Source: CAZAQB01 sp964487155
Lineage (GTDB): Bacteria > Pseudomonadota > Gammaproteobacteria > Nitrococcales > Nitrococcaceae
DNA length: 15,406 nucleotides
Direction: 5' to 3'
Assembly: GCA_964487155.1 (NCBI GenBank)
Contig: CAZAQB010000075.1
Span: 1 to 15,406 of the forward strand
The notes under the pieces were generated by a model. It had not been told where the DNA came from. It did not search any database and was given only the letters and a program-made list of their open reading frames with translations. The stretch's first letter is position 1. Each line of letters opens with the position of its first letter. Position numbers and translations under genes: made by a program. This document shows positions 6,295-13,540 of this stretch, in pieces.

Positions 6295-6576
6295 TCAGGC
6301 CGCCTGCGTGCGCCGCGGCACGGTCTTGGGGTCGGCGATGATGGGCCGGTAGACCTCCACCCGTTCGCCGGCCTCCACCACGGCGTCCAGCTTGCGCAGC
6401 TTGCCGAACACGCCGATCTTGACGTTCGCAAGATCGATCTCCGGGCAGCGCTGCAGCAGTCCGGAGGCCTCCAGAACTTCCGCGACGTTGCTGCCGTCCG
6501 GTACCTCCAGGCGCATCCACAGGGGATCGCCGGGCCGCGCGTAGGCGACGCTCACTTCGATCATTGCAGCCATCAT
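6295..6576 (-). CDS. rnfH: RnfH, RnfH/UPF0125 ubiquitin-like protein at the end of the rnf operon
   Basis: Small beta-grasp protein encoded last in nif-linked rnf clusters (rnfABCDGEH in Azotobacter and Rhodobacter). Its function is unknown; it is not a membrane subunit. The 93-residue product has VSVAYARPGD near the N-terminus, IGVFGKLRKLDAVV in the middle and ERVEVYRPIIADPKTVPRR near the end. The ATG at 6576 has GAGG 7 bases upstream; a GTG two codons earlier is less likely because it abuts the Shine-Dalgarno. It is 31 bases downstream of rnfE. It is a paralog of ratB at 3063-3332: both share VAYA, VGVF/IGVF and VEVYRP, but RnfH lacks the Arg-rich tail. Confidence 0.9.
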   Translation of the reverse strand: MMAAMIEVSVAYARPGDPLWMRLEVPDGSNVAEVLEASGLLQRCPEIDLANVKIGVFGKLRKLDAVVEAGERVEVYRPIIADPKTVPRRTQAA

Positions 6577-6607
6577 CTTCACACCTCGGTTCCGAATCCA
6601 GTCGGGG

Positions 6608-7303
6608 TCAGGTCCGGGACAGGCCCGGGTCCGCCGGTTGGCGTGCCGAGCGGCGGGCCGCCCGGGCGGCCCGCAGCCGGGCCGGCAGCCGGCGCAGGGC
6701 CAGCAGCAGGCCCAGGGCCAGGAAGCCGCCCGGGGGCAGCAGCGCCAGCAGAAAGCCGTCGTAGTCCGGCAGCACGGTGACCTCCAGCCAGCCCAGCCCC
6801 GGGCCCAGCATCAGGGCCGCGTCGGCGAACAGCGTGCCGGAGCCCAGCAGTTCCCGCATGCCGCCCAGCAGCACCATGGCCAGGGTCATGCCGAGACCCA
6901 TGGCCAGGCCGTCCACCGCCGACGGCGCCACCGCGTTGCGGGAGGCGAACACCTCGGCGCGGCCGAGGATGGCGCAGTTGGTGACGATCAGGGGGATGAA
7001 CAGGCCCAGCACCTTGTGCAGGTCGTGGACGTAGGCGTTCATCAGCAGGTCCACCAGGGTCACCAGCCCGGCGATCAGCAGCACGAACACCGGGATGCGC
7101 ACCTCCCGGGCCAGCAGCCGCCGGGTGGCGGACACCAGCAGGTTGGCGGGCAGCAGCACCGCCAGGGTGGCGAGGCCCATGCCCAGGCCGTTGGTTGCCG
7201 TGCCAGTGACCGCCAGCAGAGGACACAGGGCCAGCAGCTGGCCGAACACCGGGTTGTTGTCCCAGAGGCCGTCGCGCCAGAGGCGGGCGTAGGGCGTGGT
7301 CAT
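6608..7303 (-). CDS. rnfE: Rnf electron transport complex subunit RnfE
   Basis: Integral membrane subunit, homologous to NqrD, that with RnfA forms the intramembrane core and holds a [2Fe-2S] cluster. The 231-residue product has about six membrane segments. The conserved Cys are present: Cys27 in LLALCPLLAVTG and Cys110 in IPLIVTNCAILGR, matching the cluster ligands known from Nqr and Rnf structures. The family start LWRDGLWDNNPVFGQLL is clear. The ATG at 7303 overlaps the rnfG stop by four bases (ATGA), with GGAG about 9 bases before it. The C-terminal tail after about residue 205 is rich in Arg/Ala and extends beyond typical RnfE. Confidence 0.96.
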   Translation of the reverse strand: MTTPYARLWRDGLWDNNPVFGQLLALCPLLAVTGTATNGLGMGLATLAVLLPANLLVSATRRLLAREVRIPVFVLLIAGLVTLVDLLMNAYVHDLHKVLGLFIPLIVTNCAILGRAEVFASRNAVAPSAVDGLAMGLGMTLAMVLLGGMRELLGSGTLFADAALMLGPGLGWLEVTVLPDYDGFLLALLPPGGFLALGLLLALRRLPARLRAARAARRSARQPADPGLSRT

Positions 7304-7950
7304 GGGGTCGTCTCCGGTGTTGGCGCCGGCTGCGACAGGTCGCGGCGCAGCGTGGCGAAGCGGATCAGCCCGTCGCGCACCGCTGCCACCACTGCCCGCG
7401 GGGTGATGGTGGCGCCGGTGAACTGGTCGAAGGCGCCGCCGTCCTTGCGCACCGCCCAGTCCCGGGAAGGGGTGTTGTCCAGGGAGCGGCCCTCGAAGCT
7501 TCGGATCCAGCCCGAGCGGGTCGCCTCGATCTTGTCTCCCAGGCCAGGGGTCTCGCTGTGGGAGAGCACCCGAACCCCCAGCAGCTCGCCCTGGGCGTCC
7601 ACCGCGAGCAGCAGCCGCATGGGCCCGCCGTAGCCCTGGCGGGTGACCTCCTCGAAGGCGGCGCCCACCAGGGCACCGTCGCGCCGGGCCGGGTAGAAGC
7701 GGGTGGCGACGCCTTCCTCGCCCTGGACGCTGACGCTTTCAGCGAGCGGGTCGTTGTCGTAGAGCGTCTCCGGCAGCACCGCCGCCAGAGCACGCCGTGT
7801 GTCCTCTGCCTGGCGCAGGGCGATGGGCTCCAGGGTCAGCGCATGGGCCAGTGCCAGCACCAGGCTGACCGCCAGGGCCACGCCGGCCAGCAGCAACGCC
7901 TGGTAGGCGGGCTTGCCGCGCCAACGCTCCAGGCGGGTGGCGGTGCTCAT
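7300..7950 (-). CDS. rnfG: Rnf complex flavoprotein subunit RnfG
   Basis: Periplasmic-facing subunit carrying FMN covalently bound to a Thr, related to NqrC. The 216-residue product has one N-terminal membrane helix (about 18-38), then a soluble FMN-binding domain. The flavinylation motif is intact: FDQFTGATITP, TGAT at 178-181, acceptor Thr181. ETPGLGDKI (133-141), a conserved RnfG/NqrC segment, is also present. The ATG at 7950 overlaps the rnfD stop (ATGA, 7947-7950). Covalent attachment needs an ApbE flavin transferase, which is not encoded in this window. Confidence 0.95.
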   Translation of the reverse strand: MSTATRLERWRGKPAYQALLLAGVALAVSLVLALAHALTLEPIALRQAEDTRRALAAVLPETLYDNDPLAESVSVQGEEGVATRFYPARRDGALVGAAFEEVTRQGYGGPMRLLLAVDAQGELLGVRVLSHSETPGLGDKIEATRSGWIRSFEGRSLDNTPSRDWAVRKDGGAFDQFTGATITPRAVVAAVRDGLIRFATLRRDLSQPAPTPETTP

Positions 7951-9044
7951 GGCCGCCGCCCCCGGGCGTTGGCGGCGGGCAGGTCCAGGGGTGTGCCGCT
8001 CAGCCTGCGGCCTTGGCGCCGGGGCCTCACGTAGTGGTCGATCAGCGGGGTGGCGGCGTTCATCAGCAGCACCGCGAACGCCACGCCCTCGGGGAAGCCG
8101 CCCCAGGTGCGGATCACGTAGGTCAGCACGCCGCAGCCCAGCCCGAACAGCAGGCGTCCGGCGGCGGTGGCGGGGCAGGTGACCGGGTCGGTGGCGATGA
8201 AGAAGGCGCCCAGCATCAGTCCGCCGGCGGCCAGGTGAAAGCCCGGGCCCGGGTAGCCGGCCGGGTCCACCAGGCTCATGACCAGTGCCGGCACGGCGAC
8301 CCCGGCGAGCATGCCGGCCGGCACCTGCCAGTGGATGACCCGCAGCGCCACCAGCACCAGGCCACCGGCCAGCAGCAGCAGCGCGGAGGTTTCCCCCAGG
8401 CTGCCGGCGCCGGTGCCCAGCCAGTCGCCGCCCAGGGAGTACCCCTCGGCCAGCACCTGGGAGACCGAGCCGCCGCGGTCGAGCTCCATTCCCAGATGAT
8501 CGAGCCAGGAGGCACTGGTGACCGCGTCGGGTACGCCGGCGCCGCCGAAGGTAATGGCCAGGGACTCCGCCAGGCCGGGCGCCCCGGCCGAGCCCAGCGC
8601 CGCCGCCGCCGGCCAGGTGGTCATGGGCAGCGGGAACGACACCAGCAGGGCCACCCGGGCGGCCATGGCCGGGTTGAACGGGTTCTGGCCGACCCCGCCG
8701 AACACGTGCTTGACCAGTGCGATGGCAAAGGCGCTGCCCACCGCGCCCAGCCACCAGGGACTCCACGGCGGCAGGCTCAGCGCCAGCAGCCAGGCGGTGA
8801 GCAGCGCCGAGCCGTCGGTGAGGCCGGGGCGCAGCGGCCGGCGGGCCAGCAGCAGGCACAGGGCCTCGGTGAGCAGGGCAGCCGCCAGGCAGACCCCGAA
8901 CAGGAACAGGGCGGGCCAGCCGAAGCGGTAGAAGCCAACAGCGGTGGCCGGCAGCAGGGCCAGCATCACCGCGGCCATCATGCGGCCGACGCCGGTGTTG
9001 GGCCGTTGCAGATAAGGGCCGGCCACCAGCTCCTGGGGGCTCAC
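7947..9044 (-). CDS. rnfD: Rnf complex membrane subunit RnfD
   Basis: Integral membrane subunit related to NqrB that carries covalent FMN and contributes to ion pumping. The 365-residue product has about ten hydrophobic segments and clear landmarks: QNPFNPAMAARVALLVSFPL (120-139), MLGAFFIATDPVT (277-289) and GGFPEGVAFAVLLMNAATPL (315-334). The start is GTG at 9044, overlapping the rnfC stop (GTGA), with GAGGA about 9 bases upstream. The frame is open far upstream, but that part is antisense-shadow of rnfC. Oddity: the segment aligning with the E. coli flavin site (DGISQATPLD, Thr187) reads DAVTSASWLD at 173-182, giving Ser179 instead of Thr. Length is otherwise normal. Confidence 0.95.
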   Translation of the reverse strand: MSPQELVAGPYLQRPNTGVGRMMAAVMLALLPATAVGFYRFGWPALFLFGVCLAAALLTEALCLLLARRPLRPGLTDGSALLTAWLLALSLPPWSPWWLGAVGSAFAIALVKHVFGGVGQNPFNPAMAARVALLVSFPLPMTTWPAAAALGSAGAPGLAESLAITFGGAGVPDAVTSASWLDHLGMELDRGGSVSQVLAEGYSLGGDWLGTGAGSLGETSALLLLAGGLVLVALRVIHWQVPAGMLAGVAVPALVMSLVDPAGYPGPGFHLAAGGLMLGAFFIATDPVTCPATAAGRLLFGLGCGVLTYVIRTWGGFPEGVAFAVLLMNAATPLIDHYVRPRRQGRRLSGTPLDLPAANARGRRP

Positions 9045-10468
9045 GAATCGGTGTCCTCGGCCTTGGCCTTGGCCTGGGCGGCCTTGCGCGCCTGCTCCTG
9101 GGCGAGCCGAGCCTGGCGTGCCTGGGCCAGGCGCCGGGTCTCGTCCCGCTTGTTCCGGGCATTGCGCTCCTGGGCGAGGGCGCCCTTGCCGTGCAGCAGG
9201 TAGTGGGCCAGGGGAATGGACGAGGGGCAGACATAGCTGCAGCAGCCGCAGGCCAGGCAGTCCGACAGGCCCCAGTCCTCGGCGTCCTCCAGCTCCCCGG
9301 CCCGTACCCGGGCCACCAGGTCGAGGGGCGTGAGGCCCACCGGGCAGGCGTCGACGCAGCGCCCGCAGCGCACGCAGGGCCGGGCCGCCTCGGCGCGGGC
9401 CGGCGCCATGGCGAGGATGCCGCTGGTGCCCTTCACCACCGGCACCCCGGGATGCGGCAGCGGCGTGCCCATCATGGGGCCGCCCATCACCAGCCGTGCG
9501 CCGGGGTCGGTGAGGCCGCAGTACTCCAGCAACTCGCTCACCGGAGTGCCGATGGCTACCTGCAGGTTGCGGGGCCGGGCCACTGCGTCGCCGGCCACCG
9601 TCACCACGCGGCTCACCAGGGCCCGGCCATGCCGGATGGCCTGCTGAAGCGCGTACACGGTGCCGACGTTGTGCACCAGCACGCCGACGTCGGTGGCCCG
9701 CCTGCCGGCGGGCACCTCCCGGCCGGTGACCTGGGCGATGAGCCGGCGGTCCGAGCCCATTGGATAGCGGGTCGGGACCGCCTGCACCTGCACCTCGGTG
9801 AGGCCGGTGGTTACCGCCTCCATGGTGGACAGGGCGTGGGCCTTGTTGTCCTCCACGGCGATCACGGTGCGCCGAGCGCCCAGCGCCTGGTGCAGCAGCA
9901 GCGCCCCCTCCAGGATCTCCAGCGGCCGCTCGCGCATCAGCCGGTCGTCGCAGGACAGGTAGGGCTCGCACTCGCAGGCGTTGATGATCAGGGTGTGGAC
10001 GCCCTGGCGGATGCTGACATTGAGCTTCACCGCCGAGGGGAAGGTGGCGCCCCCCAGGCCGACGATGCCCGCGTCGGCGGCGCGCGCGGCGATCTCCTCC
10101 GGCTCCAGGTCGAACGGGTCCACCGGCACCGAGGCGTCCAGCCAGTAGTCCTCGCCATCGACCTCGATGACGATGGTCTCCACCGGCAGGCCGGAGGCGT
10201 GGGGCGCGGGCCGGTACTCGATGTCGGCGATGGTGCCGGAGGTGGGCGCGTGCACGTTGGCCGAGATGCCGCCCTGGGCGCGGGCGATGAGCCGGCCCTT
10301 CTCCACGTGCTGGCCGATGATTACCTCGGGCCGCGAGGCCTCGCCGATGTGCTGCTGCACCGGCACGTAGAGCCGGTCCGGCAGGCTCATCGCCTCGATG
10401 GGGCGGTCGGCCGCCTCGCCCTTGTGGTCCTCGGGGTGGATGCCGCCCCGCAGCCTGTGCCGCAACAT
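9041..10468 (-). CDS. rnfC: Rnf complex NADH/4Fe-4S subunit RnfC
   Basis: Peripheral subunit that accepts electrons from NADH, with similarity to NqrA and NuoF. The 475-residue product opens with HRLRGGIHPEDHK, typical of RnfC. A Gly-rich nucleotide/FMN segment GIVGLGGATFPSAVK lies at 134-148, followed by INACECEPYLSCDDRLM (162-178). Two ferredoxin motifs are complete: Cys365, 368, 371, 375 and Cys404, 407, 410, 414. A Lys/Gln/Ala/Arg-rich tail (about 430-475), probably helical, is a shorter form of the long tail of enterobacterial RnfC. The ATG at 10468 lies 3 bases after the rnfB stop with GGAG within rnfB as ribosome binding site. Confidence 0.97.
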   Translation of the reverse strand: MLRHRLRGGIHPEDHKGEAADRPIEAMSLPDRLYVPVQQHIGEASRPEVIIGQHVEKGRLIARAQGGISANVHAPTSGTIADIEYRPAPHASGLPVETIVIEVDGEDYWLDASVPVDPFDLEPEEIAARAADAGIVGLGGATFPSAVKLNVSIRQGVHTLIINACECEPYLSCDDRLMRERPLEILEGALLLHQALGARRTVIAVEDNKAHALSTMEAVTTGLTEVQVQAVPTRYPMGSDRRLIAQVTGREVPAGRRATDVGVLVHNVGTVYALQQAIRHGRALVSRVVTVAGDAVARPRNLQVAIGTPVSELLEYCGLTDPGARLVMGGPMMGTPLPHPGVPVVKGTSGILAMAPARAEAARPCVRCGRCVDACPVGLTPLDLVARVRAGELEDAEDWGLSDCLACGCCSYVCPSSIPLAHYLLHGKGALAQERNARNKRDETRRLAQARQARLAQEQARKAAQAKAKAEDTDS

Positions 10469-10471
10469 GGC

Positions 10472-11014
10472 TCAGTTCTCCAGGGCCGCGGCCCGGCCAG
10501 TGCCGGGCGCCGGCCAGTGCCAGTCGGCCAGAGTGGGAGTCTCTATGACCAGGGAGATGCCCTCGGTGGGGCAGATGTCCACGCAGGCCCCACAGCCGGT
10601 GCAGGCCTGCCGCACCACCACGTGGAGCTGCTTCGGCGCGCCGATGATGGCGTCCGTGGGGCAGACTTTGAAGCAACGGGTGCAACCGATGCAGAGCTCG
10701 GTGCGCACTTCTCCCACCATGGGGGCCTCCGCGCCGCCGCCGCCGGCGTCCACGCCCATCAGGTCCGCCAGATCCCGCACCAGGCTCGCGCCGCCCGGCG
10801 GACACAGGGTGGGGGCGGCCTCGCCGGCGGCCAGGGCCGCCGCCGCCTGGCCGCAGCCGGGATAACCGCACTGGCCGCACTGCGAGTTGGGCAGCAACTC
10901 GGCGATGCGCTCTTCCAGGGGATTGCCTTCCACCCGCAAGTGTCGCCCGGCCAGGGCCAGGGCCGCGCCCAGGATCAGGGCCAGACCGGTAACGCTGGTG
11001 ACTGCTCCAAGCAT
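10472..11014 (-). CDS. rnfB: Rnf complex ferredoxin-type subunit RnfB
   Basis: Fe-S subunit thought to pass electrons to or from ferredoxin. The 180-residue product has an N-terminal membrane helix (about 6-23), then a four-Cys domain (Cys46, 49, 54, 71; pattern QCGQCGYPGC) as in all RnfB, then two ferredoxin motifs: Cys108, 111, 114, 118 and Cys138, 141, 144, 148. The ATG at 11014 has GGGAG about 8 bases upstream. It follows rnfA after 32 bases. The frame is open upstream, but that part lies opposite rnfA. Length matches short RnfB forms of proteobacteria, without the extra clusters of clostridial RnfB. Confidence 0.96.
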   Translation of the reverse strand: MLGAVTSVTGLALILGAALALAGRHLRVEGNPLEERIAELLPNSQCGQCGYPGCGQAAAALAAGEAAPTLCPPGGASLVRDLADLMGVDAGGGGAEAPMVGEVRTELCIGCTRCFKVCPTDAIIGAPKQLHVVVRQACTGCGACVDICPTEGISLVIETPTLADWHWPAPGTGRAAALEN

Positions 11015-11046
11015 GTCTCGTCTCCCTTCACGGCCTGCCGACAGGC

Positions 11047-11628
11047 CTAGCGGGTGGGCAGGCCGCCGAAGCCCATGAAAGCCAGGGCCAGCAGGCCTGC
11101 GGCCATCATGGCCACGGGGGCCCCGGCAAACAGGGCTGGCACGTTGGCCAGGGCGAGCCGCTCGCGGATGCCGGCGAACAGCACCATCACCAGGGTGAAG
11201 CCAAGCGCCGAGCCAAAGCCGAACAGCAGGCTGGTGAGCAGGTCGTCGCCGCGCTGCACCGTCAGCAGCGCCACGCCGAGCACCGCGCAGTTGGTGGTGA
11301 TCAGCGGCAGGAAGATGCCCAGCAGCTGGTGCAGCAGCGGACTCGCCTTGCGGATCACCATCTCGGTGAGCTGGACCACCGCCGCGATCACCAGGATGAA
11401 AGTGAGGATGCGCAGATACTCCAGGCCCAGCGGAGCCAGCAGATGGCGCTCCAGCAGGTAGGCCGAGCCGGTGGCGAGCGTCAGCACGAAACTGGTGGCG
11501 AGCCCCATGCCGAGGGCGGAGTCGATGCTGCTGGACACCCCCAGGAACGGGCACAGGCCGAGGAACCGGGCCAGGACCACGTTGTTCACCAGGGCGGTGC
11601 TGAGCAGGACCAGCAGTTGCTCGGACAT
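11047..11628 (-). CDS. rnfA: Rnf electron transport complex subunit RnfA
   Basis: Integral membrane subunit, homologous to NqrE, that pairs with RnfE. The 193-residue product has six predicted membrane helices and very strong landmarks: NNVVLARFLGLCPFLGVS (15-32), a TFILVIAAVVQLTEMVIRK block (76-94) and LGIFLPLITTNCAVLGVALL (103-122). Cys26 and Cys114 are the expected [2Fe-2S] ligands shared with RnfE Cys27 and Cys110. The ATG at 11628 is preceded by only a weak ribosome binding site. It is the first gene of rnfABCDGEH, about 29 bases after the predicted sigma-54 transcription start. Confidence 0.97.
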   Translation of the reverse strand: MSEQLLVLLSTALVNNVVLARFLGLCPFLGVSSSIDSALGMGLATSFVLTLATGSAYLLERHLLAPLGLEYLRILTFILVIAAVVQLTEMVIRKASPLLHQLLGIFLPLITTNCAVLGVALLTVQRGDDLLTSLLFGFGSALGFTLVMVLFAGIRERLALANVPALFAGAPVAMMAAGLLALAFMGFGGLPTR

Positions 11629-11667
11629 GGGTCGGATGACCTTACACAGGGTGTCGGCAGCTCCTGC

Positions 11668-11683
11668 GGCAGATTCCGTGCCA
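11668..11683 (-). promoter_or_regulatory. sigma-54 (-24/-12) promoter of the rnf operon
   Basis: On the minus strand, TGGCACGGAATCTGCC has a perfect -24 block (TGGCACG) and GC at the required spacing (GG-N10-GC). The -12 block CTGCC deviates from TTGCA at its edges. Transcription is expected to begin near 11657. RpoN with an activator, here NifA, is inferred. Confidence 0.85.
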
Positions 11684-11701
11684 GTCGTCCTTCAGGTGGC
11701 C

Positions 11702-11714
11702 CAAGGCGTTGATT
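11702..11714 (-). promoter_or_regulatory. IHF binding site between the NifA sites and the rnfA promoter
   Basis: On the minus strand, AATCAACGCCTTG matches the IHF consensus WATCAA-N4-TTR at every fixed position. It lies between the nearer NifA site (11753) and the rnfA -24 box (11683), where a DNA bend would bring NifA to the polymerase. Confidence 0.65.
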
Positions 11715-11752
11715 CGAAGCATTCGGGGGCACAGTCCGCCGCGGTGCGGCTG

Positions 11753-11768
11753 TGTGGGTTTGCGCACA
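11753..11768 (+). promoter_or_regulatory. NifA upstream activator site 1
   Basis: TGTGGGTTTGCGCACA fits TGT-N4-T-N5-ACA exactly. Its centre is about 108 bases upstream of the nifL start of transcription and about 103 upstream of that of rnfA, so it is nearly midway. Confidence 0.85.
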
Positions 11769-11793
11769 CCCGCGGTGCGGGCCGCCGCGCCGT

Positions 11794-11809
11794 TGTCGGG
11801 TACGCGACA
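11794..11809 (+). promoter_or_regulatory. NifA upstream activator site 2
   Basis: TGTCGGGTACGCGACA fits TGT-N4-T-N5-ACA exactly, and the T also falls at the right place when read on the other strand. It begins 41 bases (about four helical turns) after site 1 and about 66 bases before the nifL transcription start. Confidence 0.85.
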
Positions 11810-11841
11810 TGGAATCTGGCCTCGGAGGGCGCTCTGGCGCA

Positions 11842-11857
11842 AGGCCTGGCTCTTGCA
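11842..11857 (+). promoter_or_regulatory. sigma-54 (-24/-12) promoter of nifLA
   Basis: AGGCCTGGCTCTTGCA has a perfect -12 block TTGCA and GG-N10-GC spacing; the -24 block AGGCCTG matches TGGCACG at 4 of 7 positions including GG. Transcription is expected near 11868, leaving a leader of about 54 bases. Confidence 0.8.
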
Positions 11858-11921
11858 TGATCAGTCCGGCGGAGGAGCGCGCAACGACGACACCAAAGAG
11901 CAACCCCATAAGAGGACGCCC

Positions 11922-13445
11922 ATGACCACTGACCATAACGCCGACCCGGAGCCGGTCGGCCAGGAGCCCCCGGCCGAACTGTCCCCGGAGCTTTTCCAGG
12001 CGGCGGTGGAGCAGTCGACGGTGGCGATCAGCATCACCGACCCGAAGGCCAACATCCTGTACGCGAACCCGGCTTTCGAGCGGGTCACGGGCTACGTCCC
12101 GGAGGAGGTGGTGGGCGCCAACGAGTCCGTGCTGTCCCACAGGCGCACGCCCGATGTGGTGTACCGCACCCTGTGGGGAAGGCTGCGCCAGCAGCGTCCC
12201 TGGTCCGGCCTGCTGCTGAACCGCCACAAGAGCGGCGAGGCCTACCTGGCCGAGGTGACCATCGCGCCGGTGCTGGACGCGGCCGGCGAAACCCGGCATT
12301 TCCTGGGCATGCACCGCGATGTCAGCGAGCTCTGGCGCCTGGAGCAGAAGGTCAAGAACCAGAAGATCCTGATCGAGTCGGTGCTGGACGCTGCGCCCCT
12401 GGTGCTCTGCGTGCTGGACGCGGAGCGCCAGCGGGTGGTCACCAACCGCAGCTACCAGCAGTTGGCCGCCGCTCTCGGGGGCGAGCCCGCAGAGGCGTTC
12501 CTGCAGGCCCTGGAAGGCCAGCTCGGCCAGGATCCTCTGGCCGACGGCGGGCGCAGCTTCGAGGACCAGGAAGTGCGCCTGGACCTGGGCGGCGGCGCCG
12601 AGCCGCGCTGGTTCTCCTGCTCCGGCACCTGGTTCGACGACAATCACCCGCGCATCGACGCCTTCTTCGAGTCCAGCAAATCCCGCTACCTGGTGCTGGT
12701 GGCCAAGGACGTCACCGGCGTGCGCCGCCAGCAGGAGAGCTGCCGGATCAGCGCCCTGCGCAGCCTGCTGGCGGAGCAGTATCGGGTGCGCAGCCTGGGC
12801 GAGGCCCTGGGCGGGGCCGCCCACCGCATGCAGCTGCCGCTGAACCAGGTGCGGGCGGCCGTGGGCATGCTGGAGCGCCGCTCCGATCCCCAGTCCGGCC
12901 CGTTGCTGGAGGTGCTGCGAAACGCCGTGCAGGCCGGCGAAGAGGCCGTGGAAACCCTGGCGCGCAGCACCCCCGAGGGCCAGCGCGAGGGCGTCGTGCC
13001 CCTCAACCTCAACGAGGTGATCCGGGACGTGCTGATGATCGGCACCGAGCGGCTGCTGGCCACCGGGGTGGTTGTCGACTGGCATCCCAGCAGCGTGCTG
13101 CCGCCGGTGCTGGGCCGTCCCAACCAGCTGCGGGGCGTGTTCCTGGAACTGGTGAACAACGCCCTGGACGCAATGGCCGAGCGCCGCGGCGGTGATCGGG
13201 CCCTGCGCCTGACCACCACCGCCCGGGACGGCGAGGTCATCTGCCGGGTGGAGGACAACGGCGGCGGCATACCCGCGGCTGCGCGGCTGAAGGTATTCGA
13301 GCCGTTCTACAGCAGCCGGGCCCAGCACGCAGGCATGGGGCTTGCGATGGTCCAGGAGGCCATCAACGGCCACAAAGGGACGGTGGTTATCGACCCTGAA
13401 TTCCGGGACGGCTGCCGTGTGGAGGTGCGCCTACCCCAGGTGTAG
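11922..13445 (+). CDS. nifL: nitrogen fixation negative regulator NifL
   Basis: Anti-activator that binds and inhibits NifA when oxygen or fixed nitrogen is present. The 507-residue product has PAS1 (about 25-135), with a strongly conserved FAD-type region: ISITDPKANILYANPAF, GANESVLSH, LWGRLRQQRPWSG and LGMHRDVSEL. PAS2 follows (about 150-265), then an H-like domain with His301 (AAHRMQLPLNQV), and a GHKL ATPase-like domain with N-box ELVNNALDAM (409-418), DNGGGIP (445-451) and GMGLAMV (471-477). The architecture and motifs match Azotobacter vinelandii NifL, in which the GHKL domain binds ADP and no phosphotransfer is used. The ATG at 11922 has GAGGA 5 bases upstream. nifA follows after a 162-base gap. 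Confidence 0.96.
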   Translation: MTTDHNADPEPVGQEPPAELSPELFQAAVEQSTVAISITDPKANILYANPAFERVTGYVPEEVVGANESVLSHRRTPDVVYRTLWGRLRQQRPWSGLLLNRHKSGEAYLAEVTIAPVLDAAGETRHFLGMHRDVSELWRLEQKVKNQKILIESVLDAAPLVLCVLDAERQRVVTNRSYQQLAAALGGEPAEAFLQALEGQLGQDPLADGGRSFEDQEVRLDLGGGAEPRWFSCSGTWFDDNHPRIDAFFESSKSRYLVLVAKDVTGVRRQQESCRISALRSLLAEQYRVRSLGEALGGAAHRMQLPLNQVRAAVGMLERRSDPQSGPLLEVLRNAVQAGEEAVETLARSTPEGQREGVVPLNLNEVIRDVLMIGTERLLATGVVVDWHPSSVLPPVLGRPNQLRGVFLELVNNALDAMAERRGGDRALRLTTTARDGEVICRVEDNGGGIPAAARLKVFEPFYSSRAQHAGMGLAMVQEAINGHKGTVVIDPEFRDGCRVEVRLPQV

Positions 13446-13477
13446 GCCGCACCGCAACCTGCGGGTCGCCTGTTGTT

Positions 13478-13494
13478 GCCGCCGCTCTGGCGGC
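13478..13494. other. hairpin 1 in the nifL-nifA gap
   Basis: GCCGCC (13478-13483) and GGCGGC (13489-13494) are perfect arms around a 5-base loop GCTCT. There is no T-run after it. It could tune nifA expression or mRNA stability. Confidence 0.5.
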
Positions 13495-13540
13495 GCCGCT
13501 CCGGGCCAGTGGACTCCGGCTGCGGCCATTGACCGGAATT

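Noticed and set aside
4491..6431. Long minus-strand open frame opposite the phoD-type gene.
   Set aside because: High-GC antisense shadow with no recognisable motifs; the plus strand encodes a full PhoD with its Tat signal and metal motifs.
8199..8231. RnfD segment AAGGLMLGAFF, where E. coli has SGATMLGAFF, looked like a lost SGAT flavin site.
   Set aside because: The covalent FMN of RnfD is at the Thr187-type SxAT site further upstream in the protein, so the change here is not loss of the flavin acceptor.
7951..9234. The rnfG frame is open upstream to give an apparent 644-codon protein.
   Set aside because: The extension overlaps rnfD out of frame and has low-complexity Arg/Pro/Gly composition; RnfG begins at the ATG at 7950.
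9041..10880. The rnfD reading frame stays open far upstream, giving an apparent 977-codon protein.
   Set aside because: The added part lies over rnfC and rnfB in another frame and is Arg/Gly-rich shadow; RnfD homology begins at the GTG at 9044 with a good ribosome binding site.
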